Origin: Arthrobacter silvisoli
GTDB taxonomy: Bacteria > Actinomycetota > Actinomycetes > Actinomycetales > Micrococcaceae
DNA length: 64,000 bases
Reading direction: 5' to 3'
NCBI RefSeq assembly: GCF_003369445.1
Contig: NZ_QRCU01000043.1
Span: 1 to 64,000 of the forward strand
The notes under the pieces were generated by a model. It had not been told where the DNA came from and made no database searches. It saw only the letters and a list, made by a program, of their open reading frames with translations. Made by a program: the position numbers and the translations under genes. This document shows, piece after piece, positions 27,114 to 35,956 of the stretch (positions within the stretch are counted from its first letter, which is position 1; the number at the start of each line of letters is the position of its first letter).

Positions 27114-27470
27114 ATGCGTGAGCCTGAATGGCGCAAGACCGGCAAAACCCCGGACTACCGTTTTTCGCTGGCGAATGAACGGACATTCCTCGCGTGGATC
27201 AGGACCTCCCTGGCGTTGCTCGCCGGGGCCGTGGCCATCGACCAGCTCGCGCCCGACATCGCACCGCGCACTGTCCGCATTGTGCTGTGCCTGGTGCTGG
27301 CCGTGGTCGGTGCCGGGCTCGCCTTCATGGCCTACCGCCGCTGGGGGCTCATGGAGGCAGCCATGCGCCAGGACCAGGCATTGCCGTTCTCCCGGGTGCT
27401 GCTGTTCATGACCATCGTGGTGGCGGCGGCCGCCTTTGTCTTCGCGGTACTGATCCTGGTGGCACGGTGA
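27114..27470 (+). CDS. DUF202 membrane protein (YidH-like)
   Basis: A 118-residue protein with three membrane helices and the DUF202 N-terminal signature FSLANERTFLAWIRTSLALLAGAVAI. Function is unknown; yeast Vtc-type proteins share this domain. An AGGAGGGG ribosome-binding site at about 27101-27108 precedes the ATG. Its stop overlaps the start of a second DUF202 gene, so the two form a pair. Confidence 0.85.
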   Translation: MREPEWRKTGKTPDYRFSLANERTFLAWIRTSLALLAGAVAIDQLAPDIAPRTVRIVLCLVLAVVGAGLAFMAYRRWGLMEAAMRQDQALPFSRVLLFMTIVVAAAAFVFAVLILVAR

Positions 27471-27832
27471 GCCTGGCCGAACGGGATCCAGGCCTCCAGG
27501 CTGAACGGACCACGCTGTCCTGGCGCCGTACCCTGCTGACCCTGTTGGTGGTGGATCTGTTTGTCTGGCGCAGCTGGCTGTCCGCCGCAGCCGGCGACGG
27601 CGGAGCCTCCGGCGCCACTTACGAGGGCATCTGTGCCGCCGTGGCGGCTGCGGCGACGATCGTGCTGGGGTGCGTCGTGTGGGCCAGGACCCGCCAGTTG
27701 TCAGGGCCCCGCCATCACCATGCGGGGGGTGCGGCGCCCATGGCGCCGCCCGCCTTGACGATGCGGCTGTGTACCCTTGCCGTCCTGGTGCTCGGCGCCG
27801 CCGCGCTCGCGGCAGTGGCGCTGGGGCACTGA
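27467..27832 (+). CDS. Second DUF202 membrane protein
   Basis: A 121-residue protein, again with ERTTLSWRRTLLTLLVVDLF near the N-terminus and three hydrophobic segments. It differs from the preceding copy by a His-rich loop (PRHHHAGGA) between helices 2 and 3. GTG 27467 overlaps the upstream stop by four bases. Paired YidH/YidG-like DUF202 proteins occur in many bacteria, and a two-subunit membrane complex is a reasonable inference. Confidence 0.8.
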   Translation: MSLAERDPGLQAERTTLSWRRTLLTLLVVDLFVWRSWLSAAAGDGGASGATYEGICAAVAAAATIVLGCVVWARTRQLSGPRHHHAGGAAPMAPPALTMRLCTLAVLVLGAAALAAVALGH

Positions 27833-28037
27833 CGTTTCGGCCCTTCCCAACGTCGGCAGCCCAGTTCGGGTACTCTCGTAGCGTTCAGGAACTGCCCAGA
27901 ATCTGCTGGCAGGATGCTGGAGGCGAATGCCTCCTCCTGTCCCTGTTTTCCAGGACCACCTGTTTCCTTGCCCCTGTCCGCAAGCCGGCGGACCGTCCCG
28001 GGCAGGACCACACTCCGACGCGAAGGATTGTCCCGAG
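27833..28037 (+). promoter_or_regulatory. Leader of the aquaporin-like gene
   Basis: The 205 bases before the MIP channel hold no gene I can support. A GGAGGC-GAAT-GCCTCC hairpin lies at 27919-27934. The frame of the channel gene is open upstream of 28038, but the residues it would encode look like non-coding sequence. Confidence 0.35.
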
Positions 28038-29033
28038 ATGACCTCAACTGTGTCCGCTTCCCGCCCCGGCGGCAGCCGTTTGCTGACCCGGGCCGCCGCA
28101 GAGGCACTGGGAACCTTGTTCGTCGTGCTGATTGCGCTTGGCGCTCCGCTGTTCGCCCTGCCGCAGTCGAACCCCCTTCCGGCTCCGCTGGCCGGCGGCC
28201 TGGCCGTCACCGCGGCGATGTTTGCCTTCGGTGCCTTCTCCGGCGGACAGTTCAACCCGGCCATCACCGTGGGCGCCGTGATCGCCGGCCGCACCCGCTT
28301 CGCCGAAGGCCTGGCCTACCTCGCCGCCCAGGTGATCGGCGGCATTCTTGGGGCTTTCCTCCTTTTCGCCGTGATCGGCAACATCCCGACGATCCCTGAC
28401 AGCCGGGCTGCGTTCGACACCGTGGCCTCCGGCTTCGGCGAGCACTCGGTTATCCAGACCTACTTGGCCGGCGCCCTGCTGCTTGAGGTCGTCGGAGCTG
28501 CCGTGCTGATGGCCGTCTACCTGGGCGCCATGTCAAGGGATGATGCAGGGTCCAGGGACACCGGGGAACGGAAGGGTGCCGCACTTGCCGCTCCGCTCGC
28601 CGTCGGCCTGACCGTTGCGGTGCTCCTCCAGCTCGGACAAGCCGTGGGCAACCTCGCGTTCAACCCGGCACGGGCAACTGCTGCCGCGCTCTTCTCCTCC
28701 GGCTGGGCTGCGGGCGGCCTTTGGCTGTTCTGGGTGGCCTCGCTGTTCGGTGCTGCGATCGCCGGCCTGGTGTTCCGTGGCTTCGCATTGTTTTCCGCTC
28801 CCGCAGAGACCGAGGGCGGGCTTGAGGCGGACGCGGCTTCCGCTGCTGAGGGCCTGGAGTCCGACGAAGGTGCCGGGTCCGGCGGCGTAGACCAGCTCGA
28901 CGGCGGAAACCAGCCCGACGGCGTAAACCAGCCCGACCGCGGAACTGGGGCGGCTGGCGCGGCTCAGGCAGCCCCCGCGGCCCCGGCGGAACGCGACGAA
29001 GCCCGCGACTTCTTCGACGGTAAGCGGGACTGA
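28038..29033 (+). CDS. MIP family channel (aquaporin-like)
   Basis: A 331-residue major intrinsic protein. The two pore signatures are FNPAITVGAVIAG and FNPARATAAALF, with six membrane helices up to about residue 250. The residue after the second NPAR is Ala, not the Asp typical of glycerol facilitators, which favours a water-type pore, but substrate cannot be fixed. A hydrophilic tail of about 75 residues is odd for the family: it is acidic, with NQPDGVNQPDRG repeats and an Ala/Pro stretch. ATG 28038 begins MTSTVSASRPGGSRLL. No glycerol kinase gene is near. Confidence 0.85.
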   Translation: MTSTVSASRPGGSRLLTRAAAEALGTLFVVLIALGAPLFALPQSNPLPAPLAGGLAVTAAMFAFGAFSGGQFNPAITVGAVIAGRTRFAEGLAYLAAQVIGGILGAFLLFAVIGNIPTIPDSRAAFDTVASGFGEHSVIQTYLAGALLLEVVGAAVLMAVYLGAMSRDDAGSRDTGERKGAALAAPLAVGLTVAVLLQLGQAVGNLAFNPARATAAALFSSGWAAGGLWLFWVASLFGAAIAGLVFRGFALFSAPAETEGGLEADAASAAEGLESDEGAGSGGVDQLDGGNQPDGVNQPDRGTGAAGAAQAAPAAPAERDEARDFFDGKRD

Positions 29034-29035
29034 AG

Positions 29036-29067
29036 AGGATCTTCCGGGGACAGGATCTTCCGGGGAC
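29036..29067 (+). repeat. 16-bp tandem duplication after the channel gene
   Basis: AGGATCTTCCGGGGAC occurs twice in direct tandem with no mismatch, three bases after the stop codon of the MIP gene. Confidence 0.85.
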
Positions 29068-29105
29068 GGCACGTTCGAGGGGCGGCGCCACCGGGCGGAT
29101 CACCC

Positions 29106-29126
29106 GGCCCGCCGTGTCGGCGGGCC
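29106..29126. terminator. GC-rich hairpin before sbcD
   Basis: Perfect 9-bp arms GGCCCGCCG and CGGCGGGCC around TGT lie between the MIP channel and sbcD. There is no T-run, so it may be a weak or factor-assisted terminator. Confidence 0.5.
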
Positions 29127-29154
29127 CCTGGCCAATAATGTCGGTGCCGCCCCC

Positions 29155-29160
29155 TAGCTT
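29155..29160 (+). promoter_or_regulatory. Candidate -10 element of sbcD
   Basis: TAGCTT ends 6 nt before the sbcD ATG, with no Shine-Dalgarno sequence, so the sbcDC transcript is probably leaderless. Confidence 0.45.
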
Positions 29161-29166
29161 GGAAAC

Positions 29167-30378
29167 ATGAGGCTTCTTCACACATCGGACTGGCACTTGG
29201 GCCGCTCGTTCCATGGCGTCGGAATGCTCGACGCCCAGCGCGGGTTCATCGACCAGCTCGTGGATTTCGTCCGCGAGCGGTCCGTGGACGTGGTGCTGAT
29301 CGCCGGCGATGTCTATGACCGTGCCCTGCCCGGACTGGACGTCGTCAAGCTTCTGGACGATGCCTTGGTCGGAATCACCGGCGCCGGTGCCAAGGTGGTG
29401 CTCACCAGCGGAAACCACGACTCCGCCATTCGGCTCGGTTTTGCCTCACGGCTGCTGGAGCGCGGGGGAGTGCACCTTCGCACCCGGGTCGAAGACCTCG
29501 ATTTCCCGGTCCTGTTTTCCCTGGAAGGGAACGATGCGCGGCTCAGCACCGCCACGGACGCCGCCGGTACGGAGGAAACAGGGCCGCTGCTGGCGATCTA
29601 CGGAATCCCCTACCTGGAGCCGCGGCTTGTCGCCGGAAAGCTCGACGCCGCGGCAAACCACTTCGACGTGACCCAGGCGGCCGTGCAGCGGATCCGGCAG
29701 GACCTTGCGGCCCGGAACAACTCCGCGCCCGTGCACGCCGTCGTCCTGGCACACACCTTCGCAAGCGGCGGAATCACTTCGGACAGCGAACGCGAACTGA
29801 GCATCGGCGGACTCGGGGCCGTCCCCTTGGACCTCTTCGAAGGATTTGCCTACGCCGCCCTGGGCCACCTCCACGGCCGGCAGGAGCTCGCGCCCAACGT
29901 CCGGTATTCCGGCTCGCCCCTGGCGTATTCGTTCTCCGAAGCAAAACACCGGAAGGGTGCCTGGCTCCTCGACGTCGGCCCGGACGGCGCAACCGAGGTT
30001 TCCGAGGTTCTCTGGCGCGCCCCGCGTGAGCTCGCCGTCCTCCGTGGCCGGCTGGTGGAGCTCCTGGAATCGCCGGACCATGCCTGGGCCGAATCCGCGT
30101 ACTGCCAGGTCACCTTGACCGATCCCATGCGTCCGCCCCAGGCCATGGAACAATTGCGGACCCGGTTCCCGGACACCCTTGTCCTCGGCTTCGATCCCGA
30201 AGGCAGCGCGGACAAGGGCAAGACGAGCTACAGCAGCCGCTTGGCGGAGGCCCAGGACGACCTCGGCGTCTGCTGCGGCTTCCTGGACCATGTCCGCGGG
30301 CGCCCCGCCGACGGACTGGAAACTGCGGCCCTGCAGGAAGCCTTGGAAGCGGTCCGCCTGGAAGGAGCCGGGTTGTGA
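29167..30378 (+). CDS. sbcD: Exonuclease SbcCD subunit D (Mre11-like nuclease)
   Basis: A 403-residue metallophosphoesterase subunit that, with SbcC, opens hairpins and trims blocked DNA ends. The five nuclease motifs are visible: HTSDWHLGRSF (I), IAGDVYD (II), TSGNHDS (III), LAHTF (IV) and ALGHLHGRQ (V). A C-terminal cap domain of about 100 residues follows. Its stop overlaps the GTG of sbcC, so the subunits are made together. Confidence 0.96.
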   Translation: MRLLHTSDWHLGRSFHGVGMLDAQRGFIDQLVDFVRERSVDVVLIAGDVYDRALPGLDVVKLLDDALVGITGAGAKVVLTSGNHDSAIRLGFASRLLERGGVHLRTRVEDLDFPVLFSLEGNDARLSTATDAAGTEETGPLLAIYGIPYLEPRLVAGKLDAAANHFDVTQAAVQRIRQDLAARNNSAPVHAVVLAHTFASGGITSDSERELSIGGLGAVPLDLFEGFAYAALGHLHGRQELAPNVRYSGSPLAYSFSEAKHRKGAWLLDVGPDGATEVSEVLWRAPRELAVLRGRLVELLESPDHAWAESAYCQVTLTDPMRPPQAMEQLRTRFPDTLVLGFDPEGSADKGKTSYSSRLAEAQDDLGVCCGFLDHVRGRPADGLETAALQEALEAVRLEGAGL

Positions 30379-33300
30379 GGATCCACCGTCTGGAAATCGA
30401 AGCCTTCGGTCCCTTTGCGAAGGTCCAGTCCATCGACTTCGACCAGCTCGGCGCCCAGGGGCTGTTCCTCCTGAACGGAGCCACCGGCGCCGGCAAGACC
30501 AGCATCCTGGATGCCATCTGCTTCACGCTGTACGGCTCCGTGCCCGGTGCCCGGCAGGACGGCAAGCGCCTGCGCAGCGACCACGCGGATCCGGTGGCCG
30601 AGCCGCGCGTGGTCTGCGAGTTCTCAGCCCGCGGACGCCGTTTCGAGGTCACCCGGTCCCCGGCCTGGGACCGCCCCAGCGCCCGGGGGCGCAAAGGCTT
30701 CACCACCCAGCAGGCAAAGACCCTGCTCCGCGAATTCGTGGACGGCTCCTGGGAAGAGAAGTCTTCCCGTAACGACGAAGCCGGCGCGGAAATCACGGAA
30801 CTGCTGGGCATGGACCGTGAACAGTTCACCAGGGTCGTCATGCTTCCCCAAGGTGAATTCGCGGCGTTCCTGCGGTCCAAGGCCAGCGACCGCCTGGCCC
30901 TGCTGCAGAAACTGTTCGGCACCGCCCGCTTCGAGGCACTCGAACAGCAACTTGCCCGCCAGGCGCAGGATGCACGGTCCGTGGTCGAAACGGAAGAAAG
31001 CGGCCTGCTCCTGCTGATGCAGCGCGCCGACGCTGAGTTCACCGAGCTCGGGGCGGAGCTGGCGGAACCGGCTGACGTGGACGGGGACTCCGGGCGTTCG
31101 CCCGAGCAAAGGCTCGACGCCATGGAGGACGCGGCACGCGCCGAGCTGGCAGGACGACGCCAGGCCGCGGATGCGGCCGAGGCGCAGAGCATGCACCTTG
31201 CGGACCGGCTCCAGGCTGCGCAGGAACACAGCCAGCGCCACGCCAGGCTCCACTCAGCTAAGCTGCGCCGTGACGCCTTGGCGGGCGCCGCCGACTCCGT
31301 GCACGAGTCCCGGGAACGCCTCGCCCGGCATGCGAAGGCCACCGTGCTCAGCGGGCACCTCGACGCGATGGACAGGGCAAGCGCCGCCCGTTCCACTGCA
31401 GATGCAGCTTTGGAAACCGCCCAGGCGCGGCTTCGGGCGGCCTTCGTGGACTGCGACGATCCCGCCGCGGCGCTGGCGCGAGTCCAGGAACAGCTGGCCA
31501 TCCTGGATGCCCGGGTTCCGGACGAACAAAAGCTGCGCGACATTGAGGCGCGCCTGGAGTCACTCGAGGCCGGAAGGCTGCGGCGGGAGGCCGCCGTCGG
31601 ACTCCGGAACAGCGAGCTGAGGTCCCTCCGGGCGGAAGAGACGGAGCTGGCCGCGCGGCTCGCGCCGTTGGAAAGCGAGAGCGCGAAGCTCGATCAGCGC
31701 GAACAGGAAGTGGCCACAGCTGCCGCCCTGGTAGAAACCGTGGACCGCTACGCCAGGGCCCGGCAGGACGTGACATCCGTTGCGGGCCGGCACAGCGCCG
31801 CCCGGGAAAACTCTCTGGGACTGCGCCAGGACTGGCTCGACTTGCGCGAACTGCGCCTGCTGAACGCTGCTGCCGAACTTGCGGACAAACTGGAATGTGG
31901 CGGCGCCTGCCCCGTCTGCGGCAGCCGCGAGCACCCGCAGCCAGCGGTGGCAGCCCTGTCCGGCCTTGCCATGGCGGAAGAGGAAAAAGCGGCCCACGAA
32001 CGCTTCGAAGCCAGCGAATTGGAGCTTCAACTCCTGACGGCTGAACTCGCGGCGGCCCAACAAGAAGCTGCCGTCCTCGCAGGCCAGGGCGGCGACGGCG
32101 ATCCGGAGGAGGTCCTCGCCCGGCTCGCCGCGGCCCGGCAGTCACTGGCCCGGGCGCGCGCTGCGGCATCGGAACTCGCCGGCGTGCGGGCAGCGCTCGA
32201 GCGGCTCGGCACCGCGATCGACACCGCCGAACAGGACCTGGCCCATGCCGCAAGCGAGGCCACCCAGGAACAGTCCACCGCTGCAGCCCTGCGCGAGCAG
32301 CAAGTGGAACTCGAAACCACGCTTGGCGCGCTGTGCGGCGGATTCGACACCCTGGCGTCCCGCATTGCGGCCCTCACCGCAGAACGCGGGCTCCTGCAGG
32401 CCGTGGTTTCAGCGATGCAACAGGTGGAGCGGACCGAAGAATCGTGTGCGGACGCCGGCCGCGCACTCGGGCAGGCACTGCCGGCGGCCGGCTTCGCGAC
32501 GGCGGAGGCCGCCCGCCGTGAACTCCTGGATGCCGAAGAATCGGCGCGGCTCGAACGGCAGGTGCGGGAAGCAGATGAGGAAAGCGCCCGGGTGGCCGAG
32601 CTTTTCGCATCGGAAGACCTCGTGCTGGCGGCCAAGGAAGCACAGGTGGGCGAAATCCCGCTGAACGCCGACGGAATCCTGGAGCTCGCGCAGGAAGCAC
32701 GGCGCGGCGCGGAGGCCGCCCGCAGCCTGGACATCGCCACAGGCCTGGCGTCCCGCGCCGTCGAATCCCTGTCTTCGCTTCGGTCCCGCTACCTGGCGGC
32801 TGCCGACGCTGTCCGGGCACCTCGTGAACGGGCCAGGCTCCTCACCAACCTGGCGGACACCGCACGCGGAGCCGGGGACAACAGCTACAAGATGAGCCTC
32901 AACAGCTACGTGCTGGCCGCCCGGCTCGAGCAGGTTGCCGACGCCGCGTCCGAACGCCTCGTGGCGATGAGCGATGGCCGCTACACCCTCCGGCATACCG
33001 ATGCGCGGGCCGCCCGCGGGCAGAAGTCGGGCCTGGGACTCGAAGTCGTGGACGAATGGACCGGGCAGCACCGGGACACGGCCACCCTGTCCGGCGGTGA
33101 GTCCTTCATGGCCTCCCTGTCCCTCGCGTTGGGGCTCGCGGACGTCGTCCAGCAGGAGGCCGGAGGAGTGGACATCGAGACGCTCTTCGTCGACGAGGGA
33201 TTCGGCAGTCTCGACGAACAGGCCCTGGAACAGGTCATGGACGCCCTCGAAGGACTGCGCGACGGCGGCCGGGTGGTCGGCCTGGTCAGCCATGTGGCGG

Positions 33301-33389
33301 AAATGAAGCAGCGCATCGCCAGCCAGTTGCAGGTCGAGAAGGGCCGGAACGGTTCCACTGTGCGGGTGTTGGAGGCGGACGTCCGGTAG
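30375..33389 (+). CDS. sbcC: Exonuclease SbcCD subunit C (Rad50-like ATPase)
   Basis: A 1004-residue SMC-like ATPase. Walker A GATGAGKTSILD is near residue 36 and a Q-loop-type segment VVMLPQGEFAAFLRS follows at about 157. Two long Ala/Glu/Arg-rich coiled-coil arms flank a zinc hook with CPVC at residues 512-515. The C-terminal ATPase half has the signature TLSGGESFMASLSLALGLAD and Walker B TLFVDEGFGSLD. It starts with GTG 30375, inside the end of sbcD. The length is normal for the family. Confidence 0.96.
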   Translation: MRIHRLEIEAFGPFAKVQSIDFDQLGAQGLFLLNGATGAGKTSILDAICFTLYGSVPGARQDGKRLRSDHADPVAEPRVVCEFSARGRRFEVTRSPAWDRPSARGRKGFTTQQAKTLLREFVDGSWEEKSSRNDEAGAEITELLGMDREQFTRVVMLPQGEFAAFLRSKASDRLALLQKLFGTARFEALEQQLARQAQDARSVVETEESGLLLLMQRADAEFTELGAELAEPADVDGDSGRSPEQRLDAMEDAARAELAGRRQAADAAEAQSMHLADRLQAAQEHSQRHARLHSAKLRRDALAGAADSVHESRERLARHAKATVLSGHLDAMDRASAARSTADAALETAQARLRAAFVDCDDPAAALARVQEQLAILDARVPDEQKLRDIEARLESLEAGRLRREAAVGLRNSELRSLRAEETELAARLAPLESESAKLDQREQEVATAAALVETVDRYARARQDVTSVAGRHSAARENSLGLRQDWLDLRELRLLNAAAELADKLECGGACPVCGSREHPQPAVAALSGLAMAEEEKAAHERFEASELELQLLTAELAAAQQEAAVLAGQGGDGDPEEVLARLAAARQSLARARAAASELAGVRAALERLGTAIDTAEQDLAHAASEATQEQSTAAALREQQVELETTLGALCGGFDTLASRIAALTAERGLLQAVVSAMQQVERTEESCADAGRALGQALPAAGFATAEAARRELLDAEESARLERQVREADEESARVAELFASEDLVLAAKEAQVGEIPLNADGILELAQEARRGAEAARSLDIATGLASRAVESLSSLRSRYLAAADAVRAPRERARLLTNLADTARGAGDNSYKMSLNSYVLAARLEQVADAASERLVAMSDGRYTLRHTDARAARGQKSGLGLEVVDEWTGQHRDTATLSGGESFMASLSLALGLADVVQQEAGGVDIETLFVDEGFGSLDEQALEQVMDALEGLRDGGRVVGLVSHVAEMKQRIASQLQVEKGRNGSTVRVLEADVR

Positions 33390-33413
33390 AATGGCCGGGT
33401 TACACCGGGTCGC

Positions 33414-33439
33414 GCGCATCGGGAGGAGGGACGATGCGC
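33414..33439 (+). promoter_or_regulatory. Hairpin presenting a ribosome-binding site in its loop
   Basis: Arms GCGCATCG and CGATGCGC form a perfect 8-bp stem. The 10-base loop is GGAGGAGGGA, an almost ideal Shine-Dalgarno sequence, and the ATG of a 4-codon reading frame is inside the downstream arm. It lies in the 72-base gap between sbcC and the MFS gene. It could control expression of the exporter by leader-peptide translation. Confidence 0.5.
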
Positions 33440-33448
33440 ACCTCTTAG
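33434..33448 (+). CDS. Possible 4-residue leader peptide (MRTS)
   Basis: ATG-CGC-ACC-TCT-TAG follows GGAGGAGGG at ideal spacing, and its stop is 13 bases before the ATG of the MFS exporter. The MFS start itself is preceded only by a weak GCGGAAA. Short upstream frames of this kind occur before antibiotic-resistance genes in Gram-positive bacteria, where ribosome stalling controls the downstream gene. It may also be chance. Confidence 0.35.
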   Translation: MRTS

Positions 33449-33461
33449 CGAACGCGGAAAC

Positions 33462-34913
33462 ATGAACACCTTGCCCTCCCAGCATTTCCTGCCGTCCCAA
33501 GAAACGGCAACCACCAACGGCACCGCCGCCGGCCCCGGGCGCCCCGAAGCGCCTCGCGGCTCCCGTCTGCCGCGACGTTCGCGCCTGCCCGGACGCTTCG
33601 CACGGCTCCCCGAACTCGCCGGCCCCGGATTCCTGCCCATTGCCCTCTTCGCCCGCCTGCCTCTGGCGATGCTGACCGTTGGCGCCCTCACCCTCGCGAC
33701 CGCGGTGAGCGATTCCTACGCGATCGGTGGCCTCGCGGCCGGCGCCGTCGGCATCGGCTCCGCCCTCGGCGCACCGGTGCTCGGTGCCCTCGCGGACCGT
33801 GCCGGGCAGCGTACCGTGCTGCTCGTGGCCGCGGGCATCAACACCTTGGCTGTCGTCGCCCTGATCTTCGCCGCGTACCTCACGCCAAGCTTTGGCACCG
33901 CTGCGGGCCCCGCCGCTGTAGCCATCACGGCGTTCCTCTCTGGTGCGAGCTGCCCCCAGGTCGGTCCGATGGCACGCGTGCGCTGGATGGCGCTCACCAC
34001 CCTGGGCCTGGCCGGCATGGAGGCCGGGGCCGGCCGTGCCCCGGCAAGCCTCGCCACCCGACGCGCCGAATTGGACACCGCGTTGTCCTATGAGGGCACC
34101 GCGGACGAATTCACCTTCGTCCTCGGACCCGCCCTCGTAGGCCTGCTGGCGAGCCTCTTCGTCCCCTGGCTCCCGCTGGCATGTGCCGCCGTCCTGACGG
34201 CGACCCTCGTCCCGGCCTTTGCCGTACACCCTTCACACCTGGCCGTGGTGCCGGCACGGCGCAAGGCGGAGGCCGACGTCGGGCACCAGCCGACCGCTAA
34301 GCCCGCGCCGCGGGCCGGGGTGCTGGCCTGGCTCAAGGTACTGGTGGCCGTGCTCGCGATGGTCTGCATGGGAACGTTCTTCGGCTCCCTGCAGAACGCT
34401 CTCAGCGCCTTTTCCGCGCAGTTCGCGACGGCGGAAATCGCCGGCCTGATGTATGCCGCCATGGGCCTGAGTTCGGCCGTCGCCGCGCTCTCGGTGGCCT
34501 ACTGGCCGCGTCGTTTCGGACTGGCGGCCCGCTGGATTTCCGCTGCGGTGCTGATGGCGGCGCTTTCGCTGCTGCTGTTCCTGCCTGCCGGAATCTGGCC
34601 GATGGTGGCGGTCCTGCTGGTGCTTGGCGTCCCGGTTGGCCCGGTGATGGTCACGGTGTTCAGCATCGGTGGGCTGGTGGCCCCGGCCGGCCGGATGGCC
34701 ACGGTGATGACCGCTTTGGCCAGCGGCATTGTCGCCGGTACGGCGCTGGGCGCCTTCCTGGCGGGCCAGATGGCCCAGAACCAGGGCTTCACGGCGGCCT
34801 TCGCGGTGTCGCTGGCATCAGCCGCGGCCCTGGCCGTGTTGGGTGTGCTGGCCGGCGCGTTGCTGCGCCGCGGCAAGGCCGCACAGGCCGACGGCGCAGC
34901 GCCGGGAGCCTAA
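33462..34913 (+). CDS. MFS transporter, probable exporter
   Basis: A 483-residue major facilitator protein with about 12 hydrophobic helices. A basic, Pro/Arg-rich cytoplasmic head of about 50 residues precedes helix 1. The loop between helices 2 and 3 carries GALADRAGQRTVLL, a form of the MFS motif A. Such proteins in Actinobacteria are often annotated as drug or sugar exporters, and no substrate is indicated here. Its stop overlaps the end of the convergent AraC gene by four bases. A structured leader with a small reading frame precedes it. Confidence 0.85.
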   Translation: MNTLPSQHFLPSQETATTNGTAAGPGRPEAPRGSRLPRRSRLPGRFARLPELAGPGFLPIALFARLPLAMLTVGALTLATAVSDSYAIGGLAAGAVGIGSALGAPVLGALADRAGQRTVLLVAAGINTLAVVALIFAAYLTPSFGTAAGPAAVAITAFLSGASCPQVGPMARVRWMALTTLGLAGMEAGAGRAPASLATRRAELDTALSYEGTADEFTFVLGPALVGLLASLFVPWLPLACAAVLTATLVPAFAVHPSHLAVVPARRKAEADVGHQPTAKPAPRAGVLAWLKVLVAVLAMVCMGTFFGSLQNALSAFSAQFATAEIAGLMYAAMGLSSAVAALSVAYWPRRFGLAARWISAAVLMAALSLLLFLPAGIWPMVAVLLVLGVPVGPVMVTVFSIGGLVAPAGRMATVMTALASGIVAGTALGAFLAGQMAQNQGFTAAFAVSLASAAALAVLGVLAGALLRRGKAAQADGAAPGA

Positions 34914-35869
34914 CCCTCGTTGCGGTATCCGGTGGGGGAGTTGCCGAACGCGGCGCGGAAGATCCGGCTGAAGTGCGCCGCGTCGGTGAATCCCCAGCGG
35001 GCCGCGATGGCGGTGACCGGCCGGTTCGCGAGCACGGGATCGCGCAGGTCGCGACGGCAGCGTTCGAGGCGCCGTTGGCGGATGGAAGCGGCCACCGTGG
35101 TGCCGATTTCCTGGAACAGATCGTGCAGGTGCCGGGTGGAAATGTAGTGCGCCGCAGCGATGGAAGCCGGACCCAGCGTGGGATCCCCGAGGTTGGCCTC
35201 GACGTAGTCGTGGATCCGGGCGAGCAGCAGCAAGTGGGGATCGCGGCCGGTATCCACGAGCTGGTCCAGCTCCCCGTTGAAGAGCGTCGTGACCAGGTCC
35301 AGGGCGTTGTGGGCCAGTCGCAGGCCGTTGGTCCCGGAGAGTGCTTCGAGGTTGTCGGCCAGCCGGACCAGGAACGGGCTGATGAGCTCGCCCAGTCCCT
35401 CGTCGCCGGGCATCCGTAATGCCGTCACGTGCTCCATCGCCCCCGCCGGGAGGTCGAGCTGCTCATGCGGGAACATCAGTACCAGGCTGCGGAAGTCGCC
35501 GTCGAAACGCAGTTCGTAGGGCCGTGAGGTGTCATAGATGGCCAGGTCCCCTGCGGCCAGGACCGCTTCGCGTTCGTCCTGGATCAGGGTTCCCGTGCCG
35601 GTGAGCTGGATGCTGAGCTTGAAGTACCGGGTGGTGGACTTGGCGATCAGCGCCGGAGTGCGTACCACGGTGTGCCGGCCCGCCGTCACTTCCACCACGG
35701 AGATGTTGCCCAGGACCCGGGAGCGTATGGTGCCGTGGAACGCCGCAGCCCCGTTGTGCTTGACCATCAGGGGCACGAAGGACTTCGAAATCGCACGGCT
35801 CCAGTCCTGGAAGCTGTCTGCCACGACGGTGTGCACTGCGGAGGCGCCGGTTTCGGCCACGGCAGTCAT
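34910..35869 (-). CDS. AraC family transcriptional regulator
   Basis: A 319-residue regulator. Residues about 25-195 form a cupin-like AraC-binding-like domain (PF14525 type). The C-terminal 100 residues hold two helix-turn-helix motifs: ASIAAAHYISTRHLHDLFQE and PVTAIAARWGFTDAAHFSRIFRAAFGNSPTGYR, a close match to the AraC consensus. ATG 35869 has a GAAGGAG ribosome-binding site on the minus strand. The downstream neighbour is convergent and the upstream one (IclR) points the same way, so its target may lie elsewhere. Confidence 0.9.
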   Translation of the reverse strand: MTAVAETGASAVHTVVADSFQDWSRAISKSFVPLMVKHNGAAAFHGTIRSRVLGNISVVEVTAGRHTVVRTPALIAKSTTRYFKLSIQLTGTGTLIQDEREAVLAAGDLAIYDTSRPYELRFDGDFRSLVLMFPHEQLDLPAGAMEHVTALRMPGDEGLGELISPFLVRLADNLEALSGTNGLRLAHNALDLVTTLFNGELDQLVDTGRDPHLLLLARIHDYVEANLGDPTLGPASIAAAHYISTRHLHDLFQEIGTTVAASIRQRRLERCRRDLRDPVLANRPVTAIAARWGFTDAAHFSRIFRAAFGNSPTGYRNEG

Positions 35870-35956
35870 GGAACTCCTTCTGACGGCCCCGATGTGCGCC
35901 GGTAGACCTCTGGGAACGGAGCCCGGCGGGTGTGAGCTTGCCCGCAATTCTACACT

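Noticed and set aside
27927..28037. A 37-codon extension of the aquaporin-like gene
   Set aside because: The residues are unlike any MIP N-terminus, and the MTSTVSASRP start at 28038 gives a normal length up to helix 1.
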